A DNA stretch of 64,000 bases from Roseburia sp. GTDB lineage: Bacteria > Bacillota > Clostridia > Lachnospirales > Lachnospiraceae. The position numbers were made by a program, and so were the translations under genes. Below the pieces are notes generated by a model. It did not search any database. It was not told where the DNA came from and saw nothing but the letters and a program-made list of their open reading frames with translations. This document shows, piece after piece, positions 17,041-26,506 of the stretch. Numbering within the stretch: the stretch's first letter is position 1; the number at the start of each line of letters is the position of its first letter. The stretch covers positions 310,001 to 374,000 of the forward strand of contig JAGBEG010000010.1 in NCBI GenBank assembly GCA_017937095.1, in the 5' to 3' direction.

Positions 17041-17697
17041 ATGGAAGATATGAGATACCTCACCTTTGCGCTCGGCAAGGGAAGACTTGCAAAAAAGACA
17101 TTGGAAATGTTCGAGAAAATCGGCATCACCTGCGAGGAGATGAAGGATAAAGATACGAGAAAGCTGATCTTCGTCAATGAGGAGTTAAAGCTTCGTTTTT
17201 TCCTCTCGAAGGGACCGGACGTACCTACTTATGTGGAATACGGCGCGGCGGATATCGGAATCGTCGGCAAGGACACGATTCTTGAGGAAGGACGCAATAT
17301 TTATGAGGTCCTCGACTTAGGGTTTGGAAAATGCAGGATGTGTATCTGCGGTCCGAAGAGTGCCGGGGAGCTCTTGCAGCATCACGAGCTGATTCGCGTG
17401 GCGACGAAATACCCGCATATCGCGAAGGACTATTTCTATAATAAGAAGCATCAGACCGTAGAAATCATCAAGCTGAACGGTTCGATTGAGCTTGCGCCGA
17501 TTGTAGGGCTGTCCGAGGTTATCTGCGACATTGTGGAGACAGGTTCTACCTTAAAGGAAAACGGTCTGGTCGTCTTAGAGGAGGTGTGCCCGCTTTCCGC
17601 GCGCATGGTCGTCAATCAGGTGAGCATGAAGATGGAAAATGAGCGGATCACGAAGCTGATCTCCGACTTGAAAACAGTCTTAAATGAGCAGTCATAG
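17041..17697 (+). CDS. hisG: ATP phosphoribosyltransferase catalytic subunit, short form
   Basis: First committed step of histidine synthesis: ATP plus PRPP to phosphoribosyl-ATP. The 218 residues lack the C-terminal regulatory ACT-like domain of long HisG, so it needs HisZ, encoded 15 bases upstream. Visible motifs: ALGKGRLAKK, AADIGIVGKD, and the PRPP-binding EVICDIVETGSTLKENGL. Confidence 0.95.
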   Translation: MEDMRYLTFALGKGRLAKKTLEMFEKIGITCEEMKDKDTRKLIFVNEELKLRFFLSKGPDVPTYVEYGAADIGIVGKDTILEEGRNIYEVLDLGFGKCRMCICGPKSAGELLQHHELIRVATKYPHIAKDYFYNKKHQTVEIIKLNGSIELAPIVGLSEVICDIVETGSTLKENGLVVLEEVCPLSARMVVNQVSMKMENERITKLISDLKTVLNEQS

Positions 17698-17742
17698 GGA
17701 GCAGAAGCCTGCCTGCGCAGGGCAGAAAGGAAGGATACGGAT

Positions 17743-19038
17743 ATGAGAATCTTAAAGCTGACAAAAGATACGCAGACGAATATATTGGAAAGTCTCTTAA
17801 AGAGAAGCCCGAACTCTTACGGGGAGTATGAGGGACGTGTGAACGCGATCATAGAGGATGTGCGCGCGAACCGCGACGCGGCGATTTTTTCTTATACGAA
17901 GCAGTTCGACAAAGCGGATATTAACGCGGACAATATCCGTGTGACGGAGGAAGAGATTAAGGAGGCGTACGAACTGGTCGATCCAAAACTTTTGGAGGTC
18001 ATCCGCAAGGCGCTTGTCAATATCCGCGATTATCACGCGAAGCAGCGCCAGTTCTCCTGGTTCGACTCGGAGGAATCCGGCATCATCTTAGGGCAGAAGG
18101 TGACGGCGCTTGCAAACGTCGGCGTCTACGTGCCGGGCGGCAAGGCGGTTTATCCGTCTTCGGTATTGATGAACGTGATTCCGGCAAAGGTGGCGGGCGT
18201 GAAGAATATCGTCATGACGACGCCGCCGGGAGCGGACGGCAAGGTATATCCATCTACGCTTGTCGCGGCAAACGAGGCAGGCGTTGACGCCATCTATAAG
18301 GTGGGCGGCGCGCAGGCGATTGCGGCGCTCGCGTTTGGAACGGAGAGCATCCCGAAGGTCGATAAGATCGTAGGACCGGGCAACATCTACGTTGCACTTG
18401 CGAAAAAGGCGGTATTCGGCTATGTCAGCATAGATTCCATTGCCGGACCGAGCGAGATTTTAGTCCTTGCGGATGAGACGGCAAATCCGCGCTTTGTGGC
18501 GGCGGACTTACTGTCGCAGGCGGAGCATGACGAGATGGCGTCCGCAATCATGATTACGACAAGCCAGACGCTTGCCGAGCAGACTGCGGCAGAGATTGAC
18601 AAGTTCGTCGCAGAGCTTTCCAGAAAGGAAATCATCACGAAGTCTCTGGAGAACTACGGCTATATCCTTGTGGCTGACACGATGGAAGATGCGATTGAGA
18701 CGGTAAATGAAATCGCCTCCGAGCACTTGGAGCTTGTGACGAAGAATCCGTTTGAGACGATGACGAAGATCCGCAATGCGGGAGCGATTTTTATCGGGGA
18801 GTACTCCTCCGAACCGCTCGGGGATTATTTCGCAGGACCGAACCACGTGCTTCCGACCAACGGCACGGCGAAGTTCTTTTCCCCGCTTAGCGTGGACGAT
18901 TTCATCAAGAAGTCGAGCATCATTTCCTACTCGAAGGAAGCGCTGGAAGCGGTATATCAGGACATTGCGCAGTTCGCAGAGTGCGAGAAGCTGACGGCGC
19001 ATGCCAATTCCGTGCGCGTGCGTTTTGAGGAAAAATAA
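17743..19038 (+). CDS. hisD: Histidinol dehydrogenase
   Basis: NAD-dependent oxidation of histidinol to histidine, the last two steps. Family marks in order: VGVYVPGGKAVYPSSVLM, YKVGGAQAIAALAFGTES, KIVGPGNIYVALAKK, DSIAGPSEILVLAD, zinc-ligand region LLSQAEHDEMA, and SEHLEL. 431 residues is standard. Confidence 0.96.
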   Translation: MRILKLTKDTQTNILESLLKRSPNSYGEYEGRVNAIIEDVRANRDAAIFSYTKQFDKADINADNIRVTEEEIKEAYELVDPKLLEVIRKALVNIRDYHAKQRQFSWFDSEESGIILGQKVTALANVGVYVPGGKAVYPSSVLMNVIPAKVAGVKNIVMTTPPGADGKVYPSTLVAANEAGVDAIYKVGGAQAIAALAFGTESIPKVDKIVGPGNIYVALAKKAVFGYVSIDSIAGPSEILVLADETANPRFVAADLLSQAEHDEMASAIMITTSQTLAEQTAAEIDKFVAELSRKEIITKSLENYGYILVADTMEDAIETVNEIASEHLELVTKNPFETMTKIRNAGAIFIGEYSSEPLGDYFAGPNHVLPTNGTAKFFSPLSVDDFIKKSSIISYSKEALEAVYQDIAQFAECEKLTAHANSVRVRFEEK

Positions 19039-19045
19039 AGACGGA

Positions 19046-19086
19046 GCGCAAAAGTAATTTCTTTTTTGCGCGATTCGTAATATAAT
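19046..19086 (+). promoter_or_regulatory. Hairpin and possible -10 between hisD and hisB
   Basis: GCGCAAAA (19046-19053) pairs with TTTTGCGC (19064-19071). A TATAAT at 19081-19086 follows, with only a poor -35 (TTTCTT) 17 bases upstream. Could be a processing hairpin, weak terminator or internal promoter; none is secure. Confidence 0.35.
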
Positions 19087-19138
19087 AGAATCTGGAAGTT
19101 TCGGAATACGGGAGAATGGACAGGAGGAACAGGTTTTT

Positions 19139-19726
19139 ATGAGCAGAACGGCTGACTATGTACGAAAGACCAAAGAGACGGATATTACCTTAAGCCTTGA
19201 TCTTGACGGAAACGGCGTCAGTGATGTGAATACGGGAATTGGATTCTTCGACCACATGCTGGAGGGATTCGCGAGACATGGTTTCTTTGATCTTGCGGTA
19301 AGTGCCGAGGGAGATCTTGCAGTGGACTGCCATCACACCATCGAGGACACGGGCATCGTGCTCGGAAATGCGATTAAGAAGGCGGTCGGTGACAAGAAGG
19401 GCATTAGACGTTACGGAAGCTGTATTCTGCCGATGGACGAGACGTTAGTCCTTTGTGCCGTCGATTTGTCCGGCCGTCCGTATCTCTCGTTTGACGCGGC
19501 TTTCACGGTGGAGAAGGTCGGTTATATGGACACGGAGATGGTGAAGGAATTTTTCTACGCCATATCCTACACAGCGGGAATGAATCTGCACATCAAGGTG
19601 CTGACCCCGGGCAACAATCATCACATGATTGAGGCGATGTTCAAGGCGTTTGCGAGGGCATTGGATGAGGCGACCTCATTTGATCCGCGGAGTACGGATA
19701 TCTTATCCACCAAAGGCAGTTTATAG
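19139..19726 (+). CDS. hisB: Imidazoleglycerol-phosphate dehydratase
   Basis: Dehydrates imidazole glycerol phosphate in histidine synthesis. The 195-residue single-domain form shows the metal-binding repeats GFFDHMLEGFARHGFFDL, VDCHHTIEDTGIVLG, and NNHHMIEAMFKAFARAL. Acts downstream of HisF and HisH, which are not in this window. Confidence 0.96.
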   Translation: MSRTADYVRKTKETDITLSLDLDGNGVSDVNTGIGFFDHMLEGFARHGFFDLAVSAEGDLAVDCHHTIEDTGIVLGNAIKKAVGDKKGIRRYGSCILPMDETLVLCAVDLSGRPYLSFDAAFTVEKVGYMDTEMVKEFFYAISYTAGMNLHIKVLTPGNNHHMIEAMFKAFARALDEATSFDPRSTDILSTKGSL

Positions 19727-19747
19727 AGAAAGGTATGAATCAGGGTT

Positions 19748-21028
19748 ATGGAGCAGAAGAATATCGTTGCGACGATTTATCTAAAAAACGGGCAGGCAGT
19801 AAAAGCGATCGACGATCCGACGCCGATGCCGGACGTCATTGAGCTTGCACGCCTTTATAATGACAACGGTGTTGACAAGATTATCGTGTTCGATCTCTCG
19901 GATGACGACGAGGAGCATGAGAAGAATATTCACACGATCAAGGACATTAACCGCAATGTCGAGATTAAGGTGTGTGCGGGCGGCAACATCAACCGTATGG
20001 AGGACATTAAGAAGTTCATCTACGCAGGCTGTCTTCAGGTCATCGTAAACGGTGCGAAGCCGGGCAGCATGGAGCTGGCGGAAGAGGCGAGCAAGCGTTT
20101 CGGCAAGGAGCGTATTCTGGTATCGGTCGAGAACGTGGACTTTGTGTTCAAGCATCAGAAGGAGATGAATGAGTATTTTCACGAGCTTCTGGTTTTAAAC
20201 ACGAAGGTGCTCGAGGCAATTGAGAACCTCACGGATGTGCCGTACGTCGTATATTTTGACCAGTGTGATTATGAGAAGATCATCGAGGTATTAAAGCGCA
20301 AGAATACAAGAGGGATTGCGGGCTGCTTTATCAACGATCCGAACACGGACGTTATGGAAATCAAGTCCCAGCTTTCCTCGGGCGGCATCAAGATGGATAA
20401 TTTCGAGCCTGCCTTAAAGTGGGAGGAGCTTAAGAAAAATTCCGACGGTCTTGTTCCGGTCATCGTACAGGATTACCGGACGGATGAAGTGCTGATGCTT
20501 GCCTACATGAATGAGGAAGCATTCTATACCACGATCAATATCGGCAAGATGACTTATTACAGCAGAAGCCGTCACGAGCTTTGGACGAAGGGAATGACCT
20601 CCGGGCATATCCAGTTCGTGAAGTCGCTGACTGCTGACTGTGATTATGATACGATTTTAGCAAAGGTTTCACAGGTCGGCGTTGCCTGTCACACCGGAAA
20701 TCCGACCTGCTTCTTCCATGAGATCGTGAAGAAGGAGTACATCGAGAAGAATCCGCTGAAGGTCATGGAGGACGTCTACAGTATTATCCTCGACCGCAAG
20801 GCGCATCCGAAGGAAGGTTCTTACACGAATTATCTGTTTGATAAGGGCATCGACAAGATTTTAAAGAAGGTCGGCGAGGAGGCAACCGAGATCGTGATTG
20901 CAGCCAAGAATCCCGATCCTGAGGAAATCAAATACGAGATTTCGGATTTCCTCTATCACATGATGGTGCTTATGGCTGAAAAAGGAGTTACATGGGAGGA
21001 CATCACACAGGAACTGTCGCAGCGGTAA
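19748..21028 (+). CDS. hisIE: HisIE fusion with degenerate N-terminal HisA/HisF-like barrel
   Basis: A 426-residue three-part protein. Residues 1-210 resemble a HisA/HisF (beta-alpha)8 barrel (VVFDLSDDDEE type strand, CAGGNI, VIVNGAKPGS), but the first catalytic Asp is Tyr11 (TIYLKNG instead of xxDLKDG) and the second is replaced by Glu near 128 (VSVENV). Residues 223-330 are HisI cyclohydrolase (DCDYD 298-302, zinc Cys in GVACHTG and CF). Residues 341-420 are HisE pyrophosphohydrolase (GEEATEIVIAAKN). The barrel is probably structural or regulatory. The family with this layout is known in Lachnospiraceae; the role of the barrel is not. Confidence 0.9.
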   Translation: MEQKNIVATIYLKNGQAVKAIDDPTPMPDVIELARLYNDNGVDKIIVFDLSDDDEEHEKNIHTIKDINRNVEIKVCAGGNINRMEDIKKFIYAGCLQVIVNGAKPGSMELAEEASKRFGKERILVSVENVDFVFKHQKEMNEYFHELLVLNTKVLEAIENLTDVPYVVYFDQCDYEKIIEVLKRKNTRGIAGCFINDPNTDVMEIKSQLSSGGIKMDNFEPALKWEELKKNSDGLVPVIVQDYRTDEVLMLAYMNEEAFYTTINIGKMTYYSRSRHELWTKGMTSGHIQFVKSLTADCDYDTILAKVSQVGVACHTGNPTCFFHEIVKKEYIEKNPLKVMEDVYSIILDRKAHPKEGSYTNYLFDKGIDKILKKVGEEATEIVIAAKNPDPEEIKYEISDFLYHMMVLMAEKGVTWEDITQELSQR

Positions 21029-22089
21029 AGCCGAGGCGATGGGCTTATATTGATTATCTGCGCGTTATTGCTACGGTGTTTGTCATTTTCGGACACACCG
21101 TAGCGGTCGCGAGAACTTATGCAGCGCCCGGAACGCTGCTTTTTCAGGTATTGGAGATTTTTAATTTCATATTTTCCTCCTGTAATCTGATGTTTGTCAT
21201 GATCAGCGGAGCGCTGCTTCTGCCGGTTCGCGGGGAACGCTGCAGGGATTTTTTTGCGCGCCGTTTTTCCAGGGTGCTCATCCCGATGCTGGTCTACTAT
21301 ATTCTGTACGTATGCGCGAAGGAAGGAATCGGGCAGATGCATCCGTCCCAGTGGGGACTTATGCTAAAACGCATCCTTACCGGACCGCCGGAGGAGGCGC
21401 CGCATTTCTGGCTGGTGTATGTGATCATCTGGCTTTATGTGCTGACGCCGTTTCTGCGGTATCTGGTGCAGAATATTCCGGATGAGGTCATGGACGGCGT
21501 GATGATCGTCATTTTTCTTGTAAATGCGCTTAGCACTTACACGCCGTTATTTGGTATCGACCTGCATTTGTCGGGAATTGTAGATTCCTTTGCGGGCGTT
21601 TTTCTGCTTGGGTATTATCTCGCAGAGAAAAGCAGCAGACGGGTGGAAAACGTATTTCTTGCGGGCGGTATCATATCCTTTTTTATTACCTGCTATATCA
21701 TAACAAATCTTGGGTGGTACGATGCGTACATCTATAACAACGCGCCTACGATGATGCTGTTTGCGGCGGCACAGTTCGTGCTGGTGAAGCGGATCGCGGC
21801 GGGAGGCGAAAGAACGCCTGCATTTGTACGCATGATCGGAAAATACAGCTATTCCATTCTGTTGATCCACTGGGGCGTGCTGCATTTCGGCGTCAAGCAG
21901 GTGCTCCACGTGGACGTGATGATGGGCGGCGTCTGGGGCGGCTGCATTCTGATGGCGGTGCTGACCTTTATCGGCTCCTTTGCGGGGGCGGTGATTCTGG
22001 ACTACACGCTGATTCTATGGGTGAGAAAGGGCTTAGGCGCGCTTGGAAGCCTCATTTGTGCCGTAAAGAAGAAAATACTTCGTGTGTAG
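20992..22089 (+). CDS. Acyltransferase 3 family membrane protein
   Basis: About ten hydrophobic segments, and the family start YIDYLRVIATVFVIFGH with the catalytic His in FGH. Such proteins O-acetylate or O-acylate cell-surface sugars (OatA, WecH types). The C-terminal IGKYSYSILLIHWG is typical. The ATG is 37 bases inside hisIE with AAAGGAG 6 bases upstream, indicating coupling to hisIE although no functional link with histidine is obvious. Substrate unknown. 365 residues, without an extracellular SGNH domain. Confidence 0.85.
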   Translation: MGGHHTGTVAAVKPRRWAYIDYLRVIATVFVIFGHTVAVARTYAAPGTLLFQVLEIFNFIFSSCNLMFVMISGALLLPVRGERCRDFFARRFSRVLIPMLVYYILYVCAKEGIGQMHPSQWGLMLKRILTGPPEEAPHFWLVYVIIWLYVLTPFLRYLVQNIPDEVMDGVMIVIFLVNALSTYTPLFGIDLHLSGIVDSFAGVFLLGYYLAEKSSRRVENVFLAGGIISFFITCYIITNLGWYDAYIYNNAPTMMLFAAAQFVLVKRIAAGGERTPAFVRMIGKYSYSILLIHWGVLHFGVKQVLHVDVMMGGVWGGCILMAVLTFIGSFAGAVILDYTLILWVRKGLGALGSLICAVKKKILRV

Positions 22090-22163
22090 GAGATACATGT
22101 TTCTTAAGTCTTTTTCATATAGTAGAAGAGAAGAACGGACATAAGGCGGAAGACAGGGTGGTT

Positions 22164-22502
22164 ATGACGGATTACGCGAAGGAGCGCAGAGCGTATGTCT
22201 CGCAGGTGCGCAGTTCCTTTGAGCAGGATATGGATGATATGCAGGCACGGATGCGTGGACGTGTCCGGGGACTGGAACAGGAGCAGGAACAGCGCGGCAG
22301 GGACAGCCTTTGGATGCGTGTCCGGTTTGGCACGGCTGTTTTCCTGTTCCTGCTTTTTTTCTTTTGGCAGGACAGCGGGAAGGAATTGTGCGGTGTGACG
22401 CCTGCGAAAATGATTGACATGATTGAGGATAATCGGTATGATACAATCTTGCAGGAGTATGATATCGTGCTGAAGGATGCGATACATACGGATATCGAGT
22501 GA
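22164..22502 (+). CDS. Hypothetical single-pass membrane protein
   Basis: 112 residues. An N-terminal charged, Gln/Glu/Arg-rich helical region (residues 1-52) is followed by one hydrophobic span (RFGTAVFLFLLFFFWQ, about 55-72) and a C-terminal soluble tail with MIDMIEDNRYDTILQEYD. I use the ATG at 22164, preceded by AGGGTGG, not the longer frame read from inside the acyltransferase gene. It precedes the radical-SAM gene by 12 bases. No family recognised. Confidence 0.7.
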   Translation: MTDYAKERRAYVSQVRSSFEQDMDDMQARMRGRVRGLEQEQEQRGRDSLWMRVRFGTAVFLFLLFFFWQDSGKELCGVTPAKMIDMIEDNRYDTILQEYDIVLKDAIHTDIE

Positions 22503-22514
22503 AAGGATACGGGA

Positions 22515-24377
22515 ATGACAAAATTAGCTTTATCCGATGAGATACTGATGAAAATTGATAAGCCGGCGCGCTACATCGGAAATGAACTCAACAGCGTAAA
22601 GAAGAACAAGGACGAGGTGGCGGTTCGTTTTGTGATGTGCTTTCCGGATGTATATGAGATCGGCATGTCGCATCTGGGCATCCAGATTTTATACGATATG
22701 TTCAATAAGCGTGAGGATGTATGGTGCGAGCGGGTCTACTCGCCGTGGCCGGATCTCCACGCAATCATGAAAGAACAGAAGATTCCGCTGTTTGCGCTGG
22801 AATCACAGGAGCCGGTAAAGAATATGGATTTCCTCGGTATTACCATCCAGTACGAGATGTGTTATACCAATATTCTGCAGATTCTGGATTTAAGCCAGAT
22901 CCCTTTGCTTGCGTCAGAACGCGACGAGAGCGTACCGATCGTTATCGGCGGAGGTCCCTGTGCTTACAACCCGGAGCCGATTGCAGACTTTTTTGATATT
23001 TTTTATCTGGGCGAGGGCGAGATACAGTATGACGCGCTGCTTAATTTGTATAAGAAAATGCGGGCAGAGGGAAAGAGCCGGGCGGAATTTCTGCACGAGG
23101 CGGCGAAGATTCCGGGCATGTACGTGCCCTCTCTCTATGAGGTCACTTATAAGGAAGACGGCACGATCGGGCGGTTTGCGCCGATTGCAGAGGATATTCC
23201 GGCGACTGTCACCAAACAGCTTGTGCTGGATATGACGGAAGCAGTCTACCCCGAGAAGCCGGTTGTCCCGTTCATCAAGGCGACGCAGGATCGTGTTGTC
23301 TTAGAGATTCAGCGCGGCTGTATCCGCGGCTGCCGTTTCTGTCAGGCGGGCATGGTCTACCGCCCGGTGCGCGAGAAGAACGTGGAGCGCCTAAAATCGC
23401 TTGCAGTTCAGATGTTAAAGTCAACCGGACATGAAGAGATTTCCCTCAGCTCCTTAAGCTCTTCGGATTACAGTCAGTTGGAAGAGCTTGTGGAATTTCT
23501 GATCGAAGAATGTAAGGAAAAGAGAGTCAATATTTCGCTGCCGTCGCTTCGCATCGACGCGTTTTCTCTCGACGTCATGAGCAAGGTGCAGGATATCAAA
23601 AAGAGCAGCTTAACGTTCGCGCCGGAGGCGGGCTCGCAGAGACTTCGCGACGTCATCAATAAGGGACTGACCGAGGAGGTCATTTTAAACGGCGCGCAGA
23701 TGGCGTTTGAGGGCGGCTGGAACAAGGTAAAATTCTACTTTATGCTCGGGCTTCCGACCGAGACAGAGGCGGATATGCGCGCGATTGCGGAGCTTGCAAA
23801 CGAGACGGCAGCGCGCTACTATGACACAGTTCCCAAGGAGAAGCGGAACGGAAAGTGTCAGATCACGATCAGCACCTCGTTTTTCGTGCCAAAACCGTTT
23901 ACGCCGTTCCAGTGGGCGAGAATGTACCCGCCGGAGGATTATATCGGACGTGCGAAGGTCGTAAACGATACCGTGAAGGAGCAGTTAAACCGCAAGAGCA
24001 TCAAGTACAACTGGCATGAGGCGGACGTGACGGTGCTCGAGGGCGTGCTGGCGCGCGGTGACCGGAAAGTGGGACAGGCAATCTTAAAGGTCTACGAGAA
24101 GGGCGGCATCTTTGACGCGTGGTCGGAGTTCTTCGATTACCAGAGATGGCTCGACGCGTTTGCGGAGTGCGGCATCGATCCGGATTTCTATACGATGCGG
24201 GAGCGTTCTTTGGATGAGATTTTCCCGTGGGATTTCATTGACACGGGTGTGACAAAGGAATTTTTAAAGCGCGAGTGGAACAACGCCATGGCACAGTCGG
24301 TGACGCCGAACTGCAGAATGCGTTGTTCCGGCTGCGGAGTGCGCAAGTTCGGAGGAGGTGTCTGCTATGAAAATTAG
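22515..24377 (+). CDS. TIGR03960-family B12-binding-like radical SAM protein
   Basis: A 620-residue protein with an N-terminal B12-binding-like domain (FPDVYEIGMSHLGIQILY) and a radical-SAM cluster at Cys269, Cys273 and Cys276 (CIRGCRFC). The C-terminal motif NCRMRCSGCG adds three Cys. The family is nearly always adjacent to a TIGR03936 (DUF2344) partner, as here. Its substrate is unknown; proximity to RNase E/G and ribosomal genes hints at RNA or ribosome modification (inference). Confidence 0.92.
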   Translation: MTKLALSDEILMKIDKPARYIGNELNSVKKNKDEVAVRFVMCFPDVYEIGMSHLGIQILYDMFNKREDVWCERVYSPWPDLHAIMKEQKIPLFALESQEPVKNMDFLGITIQYEMCYTNILQILDLSQIPLLASERDESVPIVIGGGPCAYNPEPIADFFDIFYLGEGEIQYDALLNLYKKMRAEGKSRAEFLHEAAKIPGMYVPSLYEVTYKEDGTIGRFAPIAEDIPATVTKQLVLDMTEAVYPEKPVVPFIKATQDRVVLEIQRGCIRGCRFCQAGMVYRPVREKNVERLKSLAVQMLKSTGHEEISLSSLSSSDYSQLEELVEFLIEECKEKRVNISLPSLRIDAFSLDVMSKVQDIKKSSLTFAPEAGSQRLRDVINKGLTEEVILNGAQMAFEGGWNKVKFYFMLGLPTETEADMRAIAELANETAARYYDTVPKEKRNGKCQITISTSFFVPKPFTPFQWARMYPPEDYIGRAKVVNDTVKEQLNRKSIKYNWHEADVTVLEGVLARGDRKVGQAILKVYEKGGIFDAWSEFFDYQRWLDAFAECGIDPDFYTMRERSLDEIFPWDFIDTGVTKEFLKREWNNAMAQSVTPNCRMRCSGCGVRKFGGGVCYEN

Positions 24378-25101
24378 AATCCGTTTTCGAAAATACGGTG
24401 TGATGAAGTTCATCGGACATCTCGATATCATGCGCTATTTTCAAAAGGCGATGCGCAGGGCGGAAATCGATATCTGTTATTCGGAGGGCTTCTCCCCGCA
24501 CCAGATCATGTCGTTTGCGGCGCCGCTCGGCGTCGGCATCACGAGCGACGGCGAATATTTAGACATTGAGGTGCATGAGACGCGTTCCTCGAAAGAATCG
24601 CTTCGTGCGTTGAATGAGACGATGGTAGAGGGCGTGGAATGCACGGAGTATGTGAAGCTTGCGGACAATGCGAAGACGGCGATGTCGATCGTGGCGGCGG
24701 CTGATTATGACCTTTACTTTAAGGAAGGGTACGAGCCGCCTGTAACGCTGGAAGCATTCCGGCAGGGACTTCTTGACTTTTTCGTGACTCCCAAGGAGGT
24801 GCTTATCACAAAGCAGACGAAAAAGAGCGAGAAGGTCATGGACTTAAAGAAGCTCGTGTATGAATTTCGTGTGGAGGAGCGAAGGAGGGAAGACGGTGTG
24901 TGCGTTCCTTCCTTCTACCTCATGGTGTCTACGGGAAGTACGGACAATGTAAAGCCTGAGATGGTCGTAGAGGCGCTGTTTGGCGCGATGGGACTGTCCT
25001 ATGAGCCAAATGCCATTCAGATTCACAGAAGGGATGTGTACGCGGCGGCAGCGGACGGCAGCTATGTTTCCCTCGGAAGCATGGGAATACAGATTGACTG
25101 A
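24367..25101 (+). CDS. TIGR03936 (DUF2344) protein, partner of the radical SAM protein
   Basis: 244 residues beginning MKIRIRFRKYGVMKFIGHLD, then SEGFSPHQIMSFAAPLGVGI, the family signature. Function unknown; in some genomes it is fused to the upstream radical-SAM protein, supporting a joint role. I start at 24367, since GGAGGAGGTG lies 6 bases upstream; an ATG at 24358 overlaps that site. It overlaps the upstream gene by 11 bases. Confidence 0.9.
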   Translation: MKIRIRFRKYGVMKFIGHLDIMRYFQKAMRRAEIDICYSEGFSPHQIMSFAAPLGVGITSDGEYLDIEVHETRSSKESLRALNETMVEGVECTEYVKLADNAKTAMSIVAAADYDLYFKEGYEPPVTLEAFRQGLLDFFVTPKEVLITKQTKKSEKVMDLKKLVYEFRVEERRREDGVCVPSFYLMVSTGSTDNVKPEMVVEALFGAMGLSYEPNAIQIHRRDVYAAAADGSYVSLGSMGIQID

Positions 25102-25124
25102 CGTATGAGTAGAGGTGTTCGTGG

Positions 25125-26366
25125 ATGAATCGTTATATTATCACCAGAGAGACGATCAAAGGGCAGGAATATGTTATTTCTGCCCTTTATGATGAAAAAA
25201 AACGGATGCTCGAGGTGCTGCCGGAGCCCGTTGGCGGAGCCTCACTGCTTGGAAATATTTATATCGGAAAAGTAGAGAATATCGTGAAAAACTTAAACGC
25301 AGCGTTTGTGAAGATTACACCCGATCAGCGCTGTTATCTTCCGCTCGAGGAGCTGAAGCATCCCGTCTTTACGAAGAAGGTTTCAGCGAAAAAGGAACTT
25401 GTGCAGGGGGATGAGCTTCTGGTTCAGGTGGAACGTGAAGCGTTAAAGACGAAGGAGCCTGCCGTCACAGCGAACTTAAGCCTGACGGGCAAATATGTCG
25501 TCTTAACGACCGGAAATCACAGGATCGGCGTCTCCTCGAAGCTGCCGAAGGAGAAGCGGGAGCATTTTAAAGAGCTGCTTTCGGCGGAGGCGCGCGATTA
25601 CGGAATCATCGTCCGCACCAATGCGGCAAATGTAACGGAAGAAGAGGTCCTTAAAGAACTTGAGGAACTTGAAGCGCGTTATCAGAGCCTCGTGGAATCT
25701 GCGCAGTTTAAGACCTGTTACAGCCTCTTGTATCAGGAGCCGCCGGAGTGCCTTAAGCACTTAAGGGATCTGCGGGAAGATATGTTAGAGGAGATCGTGA
25801 CCGATGATCCCGCCCTTTTTGAAGAGGTCTGTGCGGAATATGGAATCGGCAGGGATGCGCTTATGACAAAGGGAAGCGTACCTGTTCCGGTATCGGAGGT
25901 CGTGCCGAAGGAGGGCGTTCGCATCCGGCATCACGATGATCCCGGAATCACGCTCTCTGCGCTCTATGGTGTAAGTGCGCAGCTAAAGGACGCCATAAGC
26001 GAGCGTGTGTGGCTGAAATCGGGCGCATATCTTATCATCCAGCCGACGGAGGCAATGACCGTCATCGACGTGAATACGGGCAAAAATATGGCGAAAAAAG
26101 AGGTGCAGGAGAATTTCCTTCGGGTCAACAAGGAAGCTGCGGAGGAAATCGCAAGACAGCTTCGGCTTCGCAACTTATCCGGCATCATTGTCGTAGATTT
26201 TATGAATTTAAAGTCGGAGGAAGCGAAGGCGGAACTGTTGTCGCACTTTCGCGCGGCATTAAGAAACGACCCCGTTCCCACGCAGCTTGTCGATATGACA
26301 AAGCTCGGGCTGGTCGAGGTGACGCGCAAGAAGGTTAAGAAATCGCTGCGGGAAGTGATTGGCTAA
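25125..26366 (+). CDS. rng: Ribonuclease E/G family protein
   Basis: Single-strand-specific endoribonuclease for rRNA and mRNA processing. The N-terminal S1 domain (GNIYIGKVENIVKNLNAAFVKI) leads into the catalytic domain with the metal Asp315 (TVIDVNTGK) and Asp358 (IIVVDFMN), at nearly the same positions as in E. coli RNase E. It is 413 residues, shorter than RNase G, and I see no CPxC zinc-link, so the oligomeric form may differ. It lies just upstream of a terminator, in a locus followed by rplU. Confidence 0.9.
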   Translation: MNRYIITRETIKGQEYVISALYDEKKRMLEVLPEPVGGASLLGNIYIGKVENIVKNLNAAFVKITPDQRCYLPLEELKHPVFTKKVSAKKELVQGDELLVQVEREALKTKEPAVTANLSLTGKYVVLTTGNHRIGVSSKLPKEKREHFKELLSAEARDYGIIVRTNAANVTEEEVLKELEELEARYQSLVESAQFKTCYSLLYQEPPECLKHLRDLREDMLEEIVTDDPALFEEVCAEYGIGRDALMTKGSVPVPVSEVVPKEGVRIRHHDDPGITLSALYGVSAQLKDAISERVWLKSGAYLIIQPTEAMTVIDVNTGKNMAKKEVQENFLRVNKEAAEEIARQLRLRNLSGIIVVDFMNLKSEEAKAELLSHFRAALRNDPVPTQLVDMTKLGLVEVTRKKVKKSLREVIG

Positions 26367-26406
26367 GTGGGCAAAGGGCGTATTTTAAGGCTTAAGGTGA
26401 AGCTTT

Positions 26407-26437
26407 GAGTGGAAGGGCGATTTCCACTCTGATTTTT
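26407..26437 (+). terminator. Rho-independent terminator after rng
   Basis: GAGTGGAA (26407-26414) pairs with TTCCACTC (26422-26429); GGGCGAT loop; TGATTTTT follows. It closes the unit that includes the radical-SAM pair and rng. Confidence 0.88.
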
Positions 26438-26443
26438 GCTGCA

Positions 26444-26472
26444 TGGACAATCCGCAAGGTTCATGCTAAAAT
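26444..26472 (+). promoter_or_regulatory. Sigma-A-like promoter for the HExxH gene
   Basis: TGGACA (26444-26449), 17-base spacer, TAAAAT (26467-26472). It lies just past the rng terminator and would give a leader of about 28 bases to the ATG at 26507. Confidence 0.6.
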
Positions 26473-26506
26473 ATATAAATAAGAAATCAAACGGGGAGGG
26501 AAGCCT

